DNA of 54,492 nucleotides. Source: Paenimyroides ummariense. Lineage in GTDB: Bacteria; Bacteroidota; Bacteroidia; Flavobacteriales; Flavobacteriaceae. The stretch spans positions 1 to 54,492 of the forward strand of contig NZ_FOVI01000021.1 in NCBI RefSeq assembly GCF_900115115.1, in the 5' to 3' direction. Positions 32,507 to 42,139 of this stretch are shown here, in pieces. A program made the translations under genes and the position numbers. The notes beneath the pieces were generated by a model. It was not told the origin of the DNA. It did no database searches and saw only the letters and a program-made list of their open reading frames with translations. Position 1 is the first letter of the stretch. The number at the start of each line of letters is the position of its first letter.

Positions 32507-32539
32507 AGACCTCACAGGTTTCTAAAACCTGTGAGGTCT
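32507..32539. repeat. Long perfect palindrome, REP-like
   Basis: A 15-bp perfect stem, AGACCTCACAGGTTT (32507-32521) and its complement (32525-32539), with a 3-base loop. It has no T tract and is GC-richer than its surroundings. It lies 60 bases after phoH and 24 bases after the end of the convergent ytxJ-like gene. Palindromes of this sequence type recur in Bacteroidota genomes in my recollection. Confidence 0.65.
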
Positions 32540-32562
32540 ACAATTATAAATAGGTTTTAATC

Positions 32563-32892
32563 TTAAATCAACTTCATTAAAACATTCGAATCTATACCTT
32601 CGTGCGATTCATGATAAACCACTTTACCATCTTTAATCAACAAAACTTGCGGTGATTGATGCGTAATTCCAGAATCATCGGCAATTTTGTTTGATATATC
32701 TCTGTAAACAATTAAATCTAAATAATACACGTCAATAGCGTCGTGCATTAAAAAATCACTTTCAAAATTCTTTAGCGCCATTTTACTGATGATACAACGC
32801 GTACTGTGTTTAAAAATCAACTGAAATTTATGGTGCGATGCTTCTTTTATTTCTTCTAATTGATTTACGTTTTCTAAAACCTTCCAATTCAT
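32563..32892 (-). CDS. ytxJ: Bacillithiol-system redox protein YtxJ-like
   Basis: This protein of about 109 residues is a monothiol thioredoxin-like YtxJ: FKHSTRCIISKMAL holds the single active-site Cys, and ITHQSPQVLLIKDG is the cis-Pro region. It is thought to remove bacillithiol from proteins. I use the ATG at 32892: an upstream in-frame TTG at 32911-32913 falls inside a TATATTTG -7 element (plus CAAATATA, 32911-32918), so transcription would begin downstream of it. Confidence 0.88.
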   Translation of the reverse strand: MNWKVLENVNQLEEIKEASHHKFQLIFKHSTRCIISKMALKNFESDFLMHDAIDVYYLDLIVYRDISNKIADDSGITHQSPQVLLIKDGKVVYHESHEGIDSNVLMKLI

Positions 32893-33081
32893 TTTTGTAA
32901 CTTTAATACTCAAATATACGCCAATTTATCATATTTAATCTATCTGTAAAAACCTTAATTAGTGTCATTTTGTCGTAATAATTACAATTAAAACACTTAA
33001 AATAAGACAAATAGTCATAAAAAAGTATTTGGAACATCATTTGAAAATAAGCTAACAACAACACAACATAAAAAAAAAAAT

Positions 33082-35667
33082 ATGAATTTAAATAATTTTA
33101 CAATAAAATCGCAAGAAGTACTACAACAGGCTCAAGTTTTGGTACAGACCTTTGGTCAACAACAAATAGAAAACGAGCATCTTTTAAAAGCAATTTTAGA
33201 AGTCGATGAAAACGTAACGCCTTTCATTCTAAAGAAAGTCGGAATTAATATCGATCAGTTAAAATCGCAAAACGATCAAATTATAGAATCGTTTCCTAGA
33301 GTTGAAGGTGCGCAGATTGGTTTATCACGTTCGGCAGGAAATGCTTTGAACGAAGCACAAGTCATCGCAAAAAAAATGAACGATGAATATGTATCAATTG
33401 AACATTTGTTTCTGGCAATTTTAAAATCGAACAGTAAAATTGCATCGTTCCTAAAAACCAGCGGAGCTACCGAAAAGCAAATCGAAGCTGCAATTAGCGA
33501 ACTGCGAAAAGGTGAACGCGTAACATCGGCATCGGCAGAAGACACCTACAATTCACTAAACAAATACGCCAAAAATTTAAACGAATTGGCGAATAGTGGA
33601 AAGTTGGATCCTGTTATTGGGCGCGATGAAGAAATTAGACGCGTGTTGCAGATTTTAACCCGCCGATCTAAAAACAACCCCATGTTGATTGGTGAACCGG
33701 GCGTTGGTAAAACCGCAATTGCCGAAGGTTTGGCGCACAGAATTGTTCAGGGCGATGTACCTGAAAATCTGAAAGACAAAATTGTTTTTTCGTTAGACAT
33801 GGGTGCGTTGATTGCAGGAGCAAAGTATAAAGGTGAGTTTGAAGAACGCTTGAAATCGGTTGTGAAAGAAGTAACATCGTCTGAAGGAAATATTATTCTT
33901 TTTATAGATGAAATTCACACGCTTGTTGGTGCAGGTGGTGGCGAAGGTGCTATGGATGCGGCAAATATTTTAAAACCGGCTTTGGCTCGTGGCGAATTAA
34001 GAGCGATTGGTGCTACGACTTTAGACGAGTATCAAAAATATTTCGAGAAAGATAAAGCGTTAGAACGTCGTTTTCAAAAGGTAATCATCGAAGAACCCGA
34101 TACCGAAAGTGCCATTTCTATTCTACGTGGAATTAAAGAAAAGTATGAAACACATCATAAAGTACGTATTAAAGACGAAGCAATTATTGGGGCGGTTGAA
34201 TTGTCGCAACGTTATATTTCGAACCGATTTTTACCAGACAAAGCAATCGATTTAATGGACGAAGCGGCATCGAAAATTCGTATGGAAATCAATTCAAAAC
34301 CAGAAGAATTAGATGTTTTAGACCGAAAAATCATGCAGTTGGAAATTGAAATTGAAGCGATTAAACGCGAAAATGACGAAGCAAAACTGAAAGTTTTAGG
34401 TATTGATCTGGCAAATTTGAAAGAAGAACGCAATCAGATTTTTTCTAAATGGAAATCAGAAAAAGATGTGGTTGACAACATTCAGAATGCCAAATTAGAA
34501 ATCGAAGAATATAAATTAGAAGCCGAGCGCGCCGAACGTAATGGAGATTATGGTAAAGTTGCCGAAATTCGTTACGGAAAAATTCAGGATGCGGAAAACC
34601 GTTTGGCTGAATTTCAAAAACAGTTAGATGAAAATCAAAAAGGAACTTCGCTAATCAAAGAAGAAGTTACTTACGAAGATATTGCCGAAGTTGTTGCAAA
34701 ATGGACAGGTGTTCCTGTGACCAAAATGCTGCAAAGCGACCGCGAAAAACTTTTGAATTTAGAAAACGAATTACATAAACGCGTGGTTGGTCAGGAAGAA
34801 GCAATTGAAGCAATTTCAGACGCTGTTCGTAGAAGTCGTTCGGGCTTGCAAGATCCAAAAAAACCAATCGGATCGTTCTTATTTTTGGGAACTACCGGAG
34901 TTGGTAAAACCGAGCTGGCAAAAGCGTTGGCTGAATATTTGTTCGATGACGAAAATGCTATGACCCGTATTGATATGAGTGAGTATTCTGAACGCCACAG
35001 TGTGAGTCGTTTGGTTGGTGCACCTCCTGGATACGTTGGTTACGATGAAGGTGGACAGTTGACAGAAGCTGTGAGAAGAAGACCTTATTCGGTTATTTTG
35101 TTAGATGAAATTGAAAAAGCGCATCCCGATACTTTTAACGTATTGTTGCAGGTTTTAGATGAAGGACGATTAACCGATAACAAAGGTCGTTTGGCAGATT
35201 TTAAAAATACCATTATTATTATGACATCGAACATGGGGAGCCATATCATTCAGGAACAGTTTGATAAAAACCCGATTGAAGAAGCTACCGAAAATGCAAA
35301 ATCCGAAGTATTGAATCAATTAAAAACAATGGTTCGTCCGGAATTTTTAAACCGTATCGATGAAATCATCATGTTCACGCCGCTTACAAAAGGTAACATT
35401 GAGCAAATTGTATCGTTCCAGTTAAAAAGTGTGTTTAAAATGCTGGCTCAACAACACATTACTATGGATGCAACCCCTGAAGCTATCAATTATTTAGCTA
35501 AAAAAGGATTTGATCCGCATTTTGGTGCTCGTCCGGTAAAACGTGTGATACAGCGCGAAGTTTTAAACCAGCTTTCAAAAGAAATTCTTTCGGGAAGCAT
35601 TAAAACCGATAGTATCATCCTCCTGGATAGTTTTGAAGATAAATTGGTTTTTAGAAACCAAGACTAA
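33082..35667 (+). CDS. clpB: ClpB disaggregase
   Basis: This 861-residue AAA+ chaperone works with DnaK to rescue aggregated proteins. It has the Clp N-domain (1-145), AAA-1 with Walker [11 protein letters not shown], the middle coiled coil (about 400-530, Glu/Lys-rich), and AAA-2 with Walker [11 protein letters not shown] and [13 protein letters not shown]. Substrate pore loops (for example [11 protein letters not shown]) are intact. No ClpP-binding tripeptide loop, as expected for ClpB. It is monocistronic. No heat-shock element was recognised upstream. Confidence 0.98.
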   Translation: MNLNNFTIKSQEVLQQAQVLVQTFGQQQIENEHLLKAILEVDENVTPFILKKVGINIDQLKSQNDQIIESFPRVEGAQIGLSRSAGNALNEAQVIAKKMNDEYVSIEHLFLAILKSNSKIASFLKTSGATEKQIEAAISELRKGERVTSASAEDTYNSLNKYAKNLNELANSGKLDPVIGRDEEIRRVLQILTRRSKNNPMLIGEPGVGKTAIAEGLAHRIVQGDVPENLKDKIVFSLDMGALIAGAKYKGEFEERLKSVVKEVTSSEGNIILFIDEIHTLVGAGGGEGAMDAANILKPALARGELRAIGATTLDEYQKYFEKDKALERRFQKVIIEEPDTESAISILRGIKEKYETHHKVRIKDEAIIGAVELSQRYISNRFLPDKAIDLMDEAASKIRMEINSKPEELDVLDRKIMQLEIEIEAIKRENDEAKLKVLGIDLANLKEERNQIFSKWKSEKDVVDNIQNAKLEIEEYKLEAERAERNGDYGKVAEIRYGKIQDAENRLAEFQKQLDENQKGTSLIKEEVTYEDIAEVVAKWTGVPVTKMLQSDREKLLNLENELHKRVVGQEEAIEAISDAVRRSRSGLQDPKKPIGSFLFLGTTGVGKTELAKALAEYLFDDENAMTRIDMSEYSERHSVSRLVGAPPGYVGYDEGGQLTEAVRRRPYSVILLDEIEKAHPDTFNVLLQVLDEGRLTDNKGRLADFKNTIIIMTSNMGSHIIQEQFDKNPIEEATENAKSEVLNQLKTMVRPEFLNRIDEIIMFTPLTKGNIEQIVSFQLKSVFKMLAQQHITMDATPEAINYLAKKGFDPHFGARPVKRVIQREVLNQLSKEILSGSIKTDSIILLDSFEDKLVFRNQD

Positions 35668-35683
35668 CAACAGCATAACAATT

Positions 35684-35715
35684 AAGCGTCTTAAAAATAT
35701 TTTAAGACGCTTTTA
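35684..35715 (+). terminator. Terminator after clpB
   Basis: A 13-bp perfect stem (35684-35696 with 35700-35712), three-base loop, then T-rich sequence. Confidence 0.88.
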
Positions 35716-35757
35716 TATTTTATTGAATCAATTTTTGTAAATTGGAAATAAAAAATT

Positions 35758-36024
35758 ATGGAACAAAGACATGTAGAAATTTTTGCCGGAAGCGCCATTA
35801 TGGCAATGGCTGTAAAGCATACGTTAGATGAAAACAACATTTCGTATGTAGAACGAAACGATATAGAATCTGCAATTACCGCCGGGTTCGGGTCTGCCGA
35901 TAAAGCTGTACACATTTTTGTGTTTGAAGACGATGAAGAAAAAGCACGTTACGCTTTAGTAGAAGCTAATTTTGATGATATTGACGAAGTTGGCGATTTA
36001 ATTGATGATGAAAACGAAGAATAA
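35758..36024 (+). CDS. DUF2007-like small protein
   Basis: This 88-residue protein has the DUF2007-type alpha-beta layout: EIFAGSAIMAMAVKHTLDEN, ISYVERNDIESAITAGFG, then KAVHIFVFEDDEEKARYAL. The acidic C-terminal tail is EVGDLIDDENEE. Relatives resemble ferredoxin-like signal or PII-type small proteins; no function is known. It has a bidirectional terminator shared with ettA. Confidence 0.82.
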   Translation: MEQRHVEIFAGSAIMAMAVKHTLDENNISYVERNDIESAITAGFGSADKAVHIFVFEDDEEKARYALVEANFDDIDEVGDLIDDENEE

Positions 36025-36055
36025 AAAAGCTGTTCAAATGAACAGCTTTTTTATT
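36025..36055. terminator. Bidirectional terminator between the DUF2007 gene and ettA
   Basis: AAAAAGCTGTTC / GAACAGCTTTTT (within 36024-36052), T tracts on both strands. Confidence 0.85.
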
Positions 36056-36059
36056 TTAA

Positions 36060-37748
36060 TTAGCGAACTAATTTTTTGTATTTGATACGTGTTGGTGCTA
36101 CGTCACCTAAACGTTTTTTACGGTTTTCTTCGTATTCAGAGAAAGATCCTTCAAAGAAATAAACTTCAGAATCTCCTTCAAAAGCTAAAATGTGTGTACA
36201 AACACGGTCTAAAAACCAACGGTCGTGCGATATAATTACGGCACAGCCTGCAAAATTCTCTAAACCTTCTTCTAAAGCACGTAACGTATTAATATCCAAA
36301 TCGTTGGTAGGCTCATCTAACAACAAAACGTTTCCTTCTTCTTTCAAAGTCATTGCCAAGTGCAAACGGTTACGCTCACCACCAGATAATGCTGAAACTT
36401 TTTTGTTTTGATCTGATCCTGCAAAGTTAAAGCGCGATAAATAAGCACGTGCATTTACTTGGCGACCACCCATCATGATTAATTCTTGGCCTTCGGCAAA
36501 ATTATCATAGATTGATTTTTCTGTATCGATATTTTTATGCGATTGATCAACATAAGCAATTTTCACGGTATCACCAACCACAAATTCACCAGAATCGGCT
36601 TTTTGTTCGTCCATAATCATACGGAAAATAGTAGATTTACCTGCACCGTTTGGTCCGATAATTCCAACAATACCCGCTTGCGGAAGCGTAAAGTTTAAAT
36701 TATCGTACAAAATTTTATCTCCGAATGCTTTTGCAACACCTTTGGCTTCAATAACATTTGTACCTAAACGTGGTCCGTTTGGAATATATATTTCCAGTTT
36801 TTCTTCTAATTGTTTTTGATCTTCGTTCAGCAAGCGGTCGTAATTCTGTAAACGCGCCTTTTGCTTTGTTTGACGACCTTTTGCTCCCTGACGAACCCAA
36901 TCTAACTCACGTTCTAAGGTTTTTCTACGTTTCGATGCCGTTTTTTCTTCCTGCTCTAAACGTTTTGCTTTTTGATCTAACCAAGAAGAGTAGTTTCCTT
37001 TCCATGGAATACCTTCTCCCCTATCCAATTCTAAAATCCATCCGGCAACATTATCCAAGAAATAACGGTCGTGCGTTACAGCAATGATTGTTCCTTTATA
37101 TTGTTGCAAATGTTGTTCTAACCAATGAACCGATTCTGCATCTAAGTGGTTGGTTGGCTCATCTAACAATAAAACATCTGGTTCTTGCAACAACAAACGA
37201 CACAAAGCAACACGACGGCGTTCACCACCCGAAAGTACAGAAATTGGTGTGTCTGGCTCAGGGCAACGAAGTGCATCCATAGCAACTTCTAACTTATTAT
37301 CTAATTCCCATCCGCCAACTGCATCAATTTTATCCTGTAAATCTGCCTGGCGATCCATTAATTTCTGCATTTTATCTGCATCTTCATAAACCTCTGGCAA
37401 ACCAAACATATCATTAATTTTGTTGAACTCGTCTAAAATAGCCACAACTTCTGCCATTCCTTCGCGAACAACTTCAATCACGGTTTTGGTTTCATCTAAC
37501 TGCGGTTCCTGTTCTAAATAACCAACGGTATAACCCGGTGCAAAAACTACATCTCCTTGATAATTTTTATCGGCACCTGCAATAATTTTAAGTAACGATG
37601 ATTTTCCTGAACCATTTAAACCTAAAATTCCAATTTTAGCTCCGTAAAAAAAGCTTAAATAAATATCTTTAAGCACTGTTTTGTTTGTCGATGAGTAAGT
37701 TTTACTCACTTTCGACATTGAAAAGATTACTTTTTTATCGTCTGACAT
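36060..37748 (-). CDS. ettA: Energy-dependent translational throttle protein EttA (ABC-F)
   Basis: This 562-residue soluble ABC-F protein has two ATPase domains: Walker A GLNGSGKSSLLK and GPNGAGKSTIFR, signatures LSGGERRRVAL and LSGGERNRLHL, and Walker B LLLDEPTNHLD and LLLDEPTNDLD. The linker between is Arg/Lys-rich. EttA binds the ribosomal E site and gates the first elongation step by ATP/ADP level. The length and the SMSKVSKTYSSTNKTVLKDI start fit EttA rather than other ABC-F types. Confidence 0.94.
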   Translation of the reverse strand: MSDDKKVIFSMSKVSKTYSSTNKTVLKDIYLSFFYGAKIGILGLNGSGKSSLLKIIAGADKNYQGDVVFAPGYTVGYLEQEPQLDETKTVIEVVREGMAEVVAILDEFNKINDMFGLPEVYEDADKMQKLMDRQADLQDKIDAVGGWELDNKLEVAMDALRCPEPDTPISVLSGGERRRVALCRLLLQEPDVLLLDEPTNHLDAESVHWLEQHLQQYKGTIIAVTHDRYFLDNVAGWILELDRGEGIPWKGNYSSWLDQKAKRLEQEEKTASKRRKTLERELDWVRQGAKGRQTKQKARLQNYDRLLNEDQKQLEEKLEIYIPNGPRLGTNVIEAKGVAKAFGDKILYDNLNFTLPQAGIVGIIGPNGAGKSTIFRMIMDEQKADSGEFVVGDTVKIAYVDQSHKNIDTEKSIYDNFAEGQELIMMGGRQVNARAYLSRFNFAGSDQNKKVSALSGGERNRLHLAMTLKEEGNVLLLDEPTNDLDINTLRALEEGLENFAGCAVIISHDRWFLDRVCTHILAFEGDSEVYFFEGSFSEYEENRKKRLGDVAPTRIKYKKLVR

Positions 37749-37821
37749 AATTATTTTTAGTATATTTTTAGATACACATCAAAAATACCACTTAAAATTG
37801 TATTAATAAAAATTTATTTGA

Positions 37822-37851
37822 TTGCAGATAAAAATCTGTTTTGTATTTTTG
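37822..37851 (+). promoter_or_regulatory. Promoter of the DUF2442-like gene
   Basis: TTG at 37822-37824, 19 bases, then TATTTTTG at 37844-37851. It fixes the start at the ATG at 37867; a longer frame beginning at 37822 would start inside the promoter. Confidence 0.65.
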
Positions 37852-37866
37852 AATAAAAATAAAAAT

Positions 37867-38079
37867 ATGGAATTTACAGAGAACTTTAGAAAATCGAATA
37901 ATTTTAGAATTAACGGTCAAATGCTTTATATAACAGATGCAAATGGTCATGAATTGGAACTTTTTGTAGGCGAAGAAATTGAAGCTGCAAGATGGAGCGA
38001 TGAAGGCAGATTGCTTGTTGTGTTAAAAAGCGGAGCAGTTAGATCGTACGAAAACGAGGTGAATTATATTAAAATATAA
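37867..38079 (+). CDS. Small conserved protein, DUF2442-like
   Basis: This 70-residue protein is strand-rich: FRINGQMLYITDANGHELEL, then EEIEAARWSDEGRLLVVLKS, then GAVRSYENEVNYIKI. It resembles DUF2442-type proteins found across bacteria, but the call is weak. It has its own promoter and terminator. Confidence 0.65.
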   Translation: MEFTENFRKSNNFRINGQMLYITDANGHELELFVGEEIEAARWSDEGRLLVVLKSGAVRSYENEVNYIKI

Positions 38080-38109
38080 AAACAGAACTTTTAAAAGTTC
38101 TGTTTTTTT
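38079..38109 (+). terminator. Terminator after the DUF2442-like gene
   Basis: AAAACAGAACTTTT pairs with AAAAGTTCTGTTTT (within 38079-38106), followed by T. Confidence 0.85.
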
Positions 38110-38172
38110 AATGTTATTTTTTGGTTAAGTTTTTATAAATTCGGATTTTTGCTGTGCAATTTGGTAAAAATT

Positions 38173-40026
38173 ATGAATAAAACTAAAAATACACTTAACC
38201 TTTTTATCCAACGATTCCTTTTATTGGTAATTATTTATCAATTAATCCGAGTAGGATTTTATCTTTACAACCAATCTTTTTTTCCTGAAATAAACAGTAA
38301 AGTCTTTATTGGCGGGCTTTTATTTGACTTGTCAGCCTTGGGTTATATCAATCTGCTTTTTGCTATTCTTCATTTAATTCCCGGAAAATTTCAGCAAAAT
38401 AAAACGTACCAAAAGTTCCTTTTCACAAGTTTCTTTTTAGTGAACGGAATTTTTATGTGTATGAATTTTATCGATTATGAATATTTTAGGTTTGTAGGCA
38501 GACGAAGTTCTTTTAGTATGATTACAGCCGAAGGAATGACTAACGAAATTGGCGGATTAATTGTTTCTTATTTTGTAGATTACTGGCAAATTCCGCTTTT
38601 TATGGCAACAACTTTAATCCTTTTTTGGTTTTTGCTTAAAAGAATAAAATTTCAAAACATAAAAAGTTCTTCCACTTTAAAATCTTCTGTTACACTTTTC
38701 TTGATTTTAGGTTTATTGTTTGCCGCCGGACGAGGAGTTGGTCGCAAACCCCTTAGAATTGTAGATGCTTCTAAATACGGTCCAATAGGAACTTCGGCTT
38801 TAGTTCTCAACACACCGTTTACGGTTATGAAGACACTTAGCAAAAAAGAAAACCTTAAAGAAAAACACTATTTTGATGATAAAGAAGCCGCAGCCATTTT
38901 TAATCCTATTCAAACCTTTAATTACGAAACGGCAAACAAAAAAAATGTTGTTTTGCTGATATTAGAAAGTTTTGGAAGAGAAAATATCCAACGCGGACAA
39001 ACGCCTTTTCTGGACTCGCTAATTACAAAGAGTTATTTTTTTGAAAACGGATTTGCCAACGGAAAATTATCAATTGATGCAGTTCCTTCAACTATTTCAA
39101 GTGTTCCAAGTTTAATGAACAAAAGTTTTATTTCATCGAGTTATGCAGTAAATAATATTTACGGATTACCTAAAATATTAAAAGATAACGGCTACAACAC
39201 GTCATTTTTTCACGGTGCTTTTAATGGCAGTCAAAACTTTGACCAATACGCTGCTGTTGCCGGTTTTGATAAGTATTATGGTAAAAACGAATACAAAGGT
39301 CCGGAGTCTTTCGATGGAAAATGGGGCGTTTTCGATGAAGATTTTTTACAATTCTTTGCCAAAGAATTAACCTCTTTTAAACAACCGTTTTTTACCACGT
39401 TATTTACCATTTCATCGCACGCACCTTTTACAATTCCTAAAAAATACAAAGGAAAATTTCCAAAGGGAACAACCGAAATCCACGAATCTATTGCTTATTC
39501 AGATTTTGCCTTGAAAAAATTCTTTGAATCTGCTAAAAAAATGCCTTGGTATAACAATACCATTTTTGTAATTACTTCAGATCACACTTCGTCAACCGGC
39601 GAAGAACCAAAATACAAAAACAATGTAGGCAAATTCCGGATCCCGATTTTATTTTATGTACCGGGTAACGAAACAATGGTTGGAATTAACGAAAAGAATT
39701 TTCAGCAAATTGATATTTTGCCAAGCTTAATGGATTATTTACAATTGAATACCAAAATTATAAGCTACGGAAAATCATATCAATCAACTCAAGATTTCGT
39801 TGTAAATTATTTAGACAATGTTTATAATTTAGAAATGGGTGATTTTTATTTAGCTTTCGATGGAACTAAAACATTAGGGCTTTATAACTGGAAAAAAGAT
39901 CCGTTGCTAAAAACAAATCTGACCGATAAAGAACCTAAAACGAAAGAAAAAATGGAACGTTTTATAAAAGCGTATATTCAATCTTTTAATCACAGAGTTT
40001 CAAAAAATGAATTAACGATTCAGTAA
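38173..40026 (+). CDS. LTA synthase family (alkaline phosphatase-fold) phosphoglycerol-transferase-like enzyme
   Basis: This 617-residue inner-membrane enzyme has about five TM helices in the first 190 residues and a periplasmic alkaline-phosphatase-fold domain. The domain shows VVLLILESFGRENI, with the first metal-binding acidic residue, FFHGAFNGSQNFDQY, and ITSDHTSSTGE, with the late metal-binding Asp/His. In Gram-negatives such enzymes transfer phosphoglycerol or phosphoethanolamine to glycans. I use the ATG at 38173; an in-frame TTG at 38149 would add eight residues. It leads directly into the surface-glycan genes. Confidence 0.88.
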   Translation: MNKTKNTLNLFIQRFLLLVIIYQLIRVGFYLYNQSFFPEINSKVFIGGLLFDLSALGYINLLFAILHLIPGKFQQNKTYQKFLFTSFFLVNGIFMCMNFIDYEYFRFVGRRSSFSMITAEGMTNEIGGLIVSYFVDYWQIPLFMATTLILFWFLLKRIKFQNIKSSSTLKSSVTLFLILGLLFAAGRGVGRKPLRIVDASKYGPIGTSALVLNTPFTVMKTLSKKENLKEKHYFDDKEAAAIFNPIQTFNYETANKKNVVLLILESFGRENIQRGQTPFLDSLITKSYFFENGFANGKLSIDAVPSTISSVPSLMNKSFISSSYAVNNIYGLPKILKDNGYNTSFFHGAFNGSQNFDQYAAVAGFDKYYGKNEYKGPESFDGKWGVFDEDFLQFFAKELTSFKQPFFTTLFTISSHAPFTIPKKYKGKFPKGTTEIHESIAYSDFALKKFFESAKKMPWYNNTIFVITSDHTSSTGEEPKYKNNVGKFRIPILFYVPGNETMVGINEKNFQQIDILPSLMDYLQLNTKIISYGKSYQSTQDFVVNYLDNVYNLEMGDFYLAFDGTKTLGLYNWKKDPLLKTNLTDKEPKTKEKMERFIKAYIQSFNHRVSKNELTIQ

Positions 40027-40041
40027 CCCGATTATTTTTTT

Positions 40042-40049
40042 TAGTTTTG
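40042..40049 (+). promoter_or_regulatory. -7 element before the GT9 gene
   Basis: TAGTTTTG, 19 bases before the ATG, fits the TAnnTTTG pattern. Confidence 0.35.
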
Positions 40050-40068
40050 TAACAACAACAGATAAAAT

Positions 40069-41133
40069 ATGAAGATTTTAATAATTCAACATAAGATGAT
40101 TGGCGACGTGCTTATTACTTCTTTGTTGTGCGAAAATCTCAAAAAAGCTTTTCCTAATGTGGTTGTTCATTACTTAATAAACAGTAACACATTGCCTGTT
40201 CTTGAAAACAATCCGTATATTGACCAATTGATTGTTTTTAACGAAAACGAAACTAAAGGTTTATTAAAACTGATTCGTTTTAGCAAAAAAATCAATAAAA
40301 ACACGTACGATGTTGTTATTGATGCTTACTCTAAAATGCAAAGCTGGATAAATGTTTTTATAAACAATGCACCTAAAAAAATTTCGTATAAAAAGCCTTT
40401 CAGAACGTTTTTATATACCAATAATGTAATTAAACACAGCCAACCAAAATCGCACTTGGGTTTGGCAATTGAACATCGTTTAGCATTGTTAAAACCTTTA
40501 GGGATTGAAAAACCTTTAGTAACAGAACCCAAATTATATTTAACCGAAAAAGAAGTTGAAAAAGCTCGAAAAAGCTTAAAAGAACATTTAGTAAATACTG
40601 ACAGAAAAACCGTAATGATTAGCTTACTGGGGTCAGATCCTACCAAAACCTATCCGTTGGAAAAAATGGCACAAATGGTCGATTTTTTAGGATTGAATTA
40701 CAATGTTAATATTTTGTTTAATTATTTTCCATCGCAAAAAAATCAAGCAAAAGAAGTTTATAATCAATTATCAGCCAAAACACAATCTAACATTTATTTT
40801 GATTTATTGGGCGGCGATTTACGTTCGTTTATAGCTTTGGCAAATGAATGTGATTTGATTATTGGTAACGATGGTGGAGCAATTAATATGACAAAGGCTT
40901 TAGCAAAAAAATCGTTTATTGTTTTTTCGCCTTGGATTGATAAAAACGTTTGGGCAACATTTGAAGACGGAATTAATCATACAAGTGTTCATTTAAAAGA
41001 TTATTTTCCCGAAAAACTAGCAAATTTATCTAACAAAAAAATTAAAAAACAGGTAGCTGCTTATTACGCCCTTTTTGAGTTTGATTTATTTAAAGAAAAG
41101 TTAAGAAAATTTCTTGATTTACATTTAAAATAA
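40069..41133 (+). CDS. Glycosyltransferase family 9 (heptosyltransferase-like)
   Basis: This 354-residue GT-B enzyme resembles LPS heptosyltransferases: MKILIIQHKMIGDVLITSLL at the N-terminus, VVIDAYSKMQSWINVFIN in the first half, and the nucleotide-sugar site IIGNDGGAINMTKALAKKSF in the second. It would add a heptose-like sugar to the LPS core or a related glycan on the cytoplasmic face. It is the first gene of the surface-glycan region; a GT2 gene follows 41 bases later. Confidence 0.9.
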   Translation: MKILIIQHKMIGDVLITSLLCENLKKAFPNVVVHYLINSNTLPVLENNPYIDQLIVFNENETKGLLKLIRFSKKINKNTYDVVIDAYSKMQSWINVFINNAPKKISYKKPFRTFLYTNNVIKHSQPKSHLGLAIEHRLALLKPLGIEKPLVTEPKLYLTEKEVEKARKSLKEHLVNTDRKTVMISLLGSDPTKTYPLEKMAQMVDFLGLNYNVNILFNYFPSQKNQAKEVYNQLSAKTQSNIYFDLLGGDLRSFIALANECDLIIGNDGGAINMTKALAKKSFIVFSPWIDKNVWATFEDGINHTSVHLKDYFPEKLANLSNKKIKKQVAAYYALFEFDLFKEKLRKFLDLHLK

Positions 41134-41141
41134 TAGATTTG
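41114..41141 (+). promoter_or_regulatory. Promoter of the GT2 gene
   Basis: TTG at 41114-41116, 17 bases, TAGATTTG at 41134-41141, 33 bases before the TTG start. It overlaps the end of the GT9 gene. Confidence 0.45.
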
Positions 41142-41174
41142 TTACAATAAAGCATTCATTAAAAACAACATCCC

Positions 41175-41930
41175 TTGAGTACAAAGATTTCTGCATTAAT
41201 CATCACTTTAAACGAAGCAAAAAATATCAAACAATTGATACATAATCTTGATTTTGCCGATGAAATTGTTGTAGTTGATTCTTTTAGTACCGATGACACT
41301 TTGGCTATTTTAAAAGAATTTTCTAATATAAAAGTGTATCAACATACATTTCAAGATTTTTCTTCTCAAAGAAATATTGCCTTAAAATACGCTGCACACA
41401 ACTGGATTTTGTTTATTGATGCCGATGAAAGAATTTCTGAAAACCTTAGAAACGAAATCTTAAAAACCGTTTCTTTAAATGAAACCAAACAAGGATATTA
41501 TTTTAAACGTAAGTTTTATTTTTTAGATCGGCCTATGGGGTTTTCGGGTTTAAGAACCGATAAAAATTTACGTCTTTTTAAAAAAGAAGGTGCACAATAC
41601 CGCGGTTTGGTTCACGAAAAATTAAACATTGCCAATACCGGAACATTACAAAATTACTTAACGCATTATTCTTACAGCAGTTATGGGCATTTTAAAGATA
41701 AAGTTGTTTATTATAACAAACTTAAAGCCTTAGAAAAAATAAAAAAAGGCGTAAAACCCTCTGTTTTTATGTCTATTTTTCATCCTGTTTATACTTTTTT
41801 AAACCGTTATTTTTTTCGTTTAGGAATTTTAGACGGCAAAAAAGGATACATTATCTCTAAAATTTACGCACAGGCAATTAACGAACGTTATAAAGAAATG
41901 TTTAGATTGATGAAAGAACAAGCTAAGTAG
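41175..41930 (+). CDS. Glycosyltransferase family 2 (LPS core type)
   Basis: This 251-residue GT-A enzyme resembles WaaE/KdtX-type core glycosyltransferases: STKISALIITLNEAKNIKQL, EIVVVDSFSTDDTLAIL, and FIDADERIS, with the Asp-x-Asp metal-binding motif. The RLFKKEGAQYRGLVHEKL segment is also typical of the WaaE family. The start is TTG (41175): it is the only start before the conserved N-terminal strand. No TM anchor is visible. Confidence 0.9.
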   Translation: MSTKISALIITLNEAKNIKQLIHNLDFADEIVVVDSFSTDDTLAILKEFSNIKVYQHTFQDFSSQRNIALKYAAHNWILFIDADERISENLRNEILKTVSLNETKQGYYFKRKFYFLDRPMGFSGLRTDKNLRLFKKEGAQYRGLVHEKLNIANTGTLQNYLTHYSYSSYGHFKDKVVYYNKLKALEKIKKGVKPSVFMSIFHPVYTFLNRYFFRLGILDGKKGYIISKIYAQAINERYKEMFRLMKEQAK

Positions 41931-42139
41931 ATAAAAGAAAATAGACAAAAGATAAAAGACTTAATATTTGTTGTTTATTTTTTTTTACCACAGATATAAT
42001 TTTATAGATTAAAGTTTATAATAATTAAATTTTCTCAGATTTTGAATGCTTTACTTGTAATAAAGCATAAAAATTTGTGCAGCTGTGAAAATTATATAAT
42101 ACACTACGCTTTTTTAGTTACTTACTGTAGTTTAAAAAA

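Noticed and set aside
41931..42139. A degenerate AT-rich stretch with ACCACAGATATAATTTTATAG-like sequence before the Kdo-kinase-like gene
   Set aside because: It resembles decayed dispersed repeats of flavobacteria, but I cannot show a repeat unit within the window.
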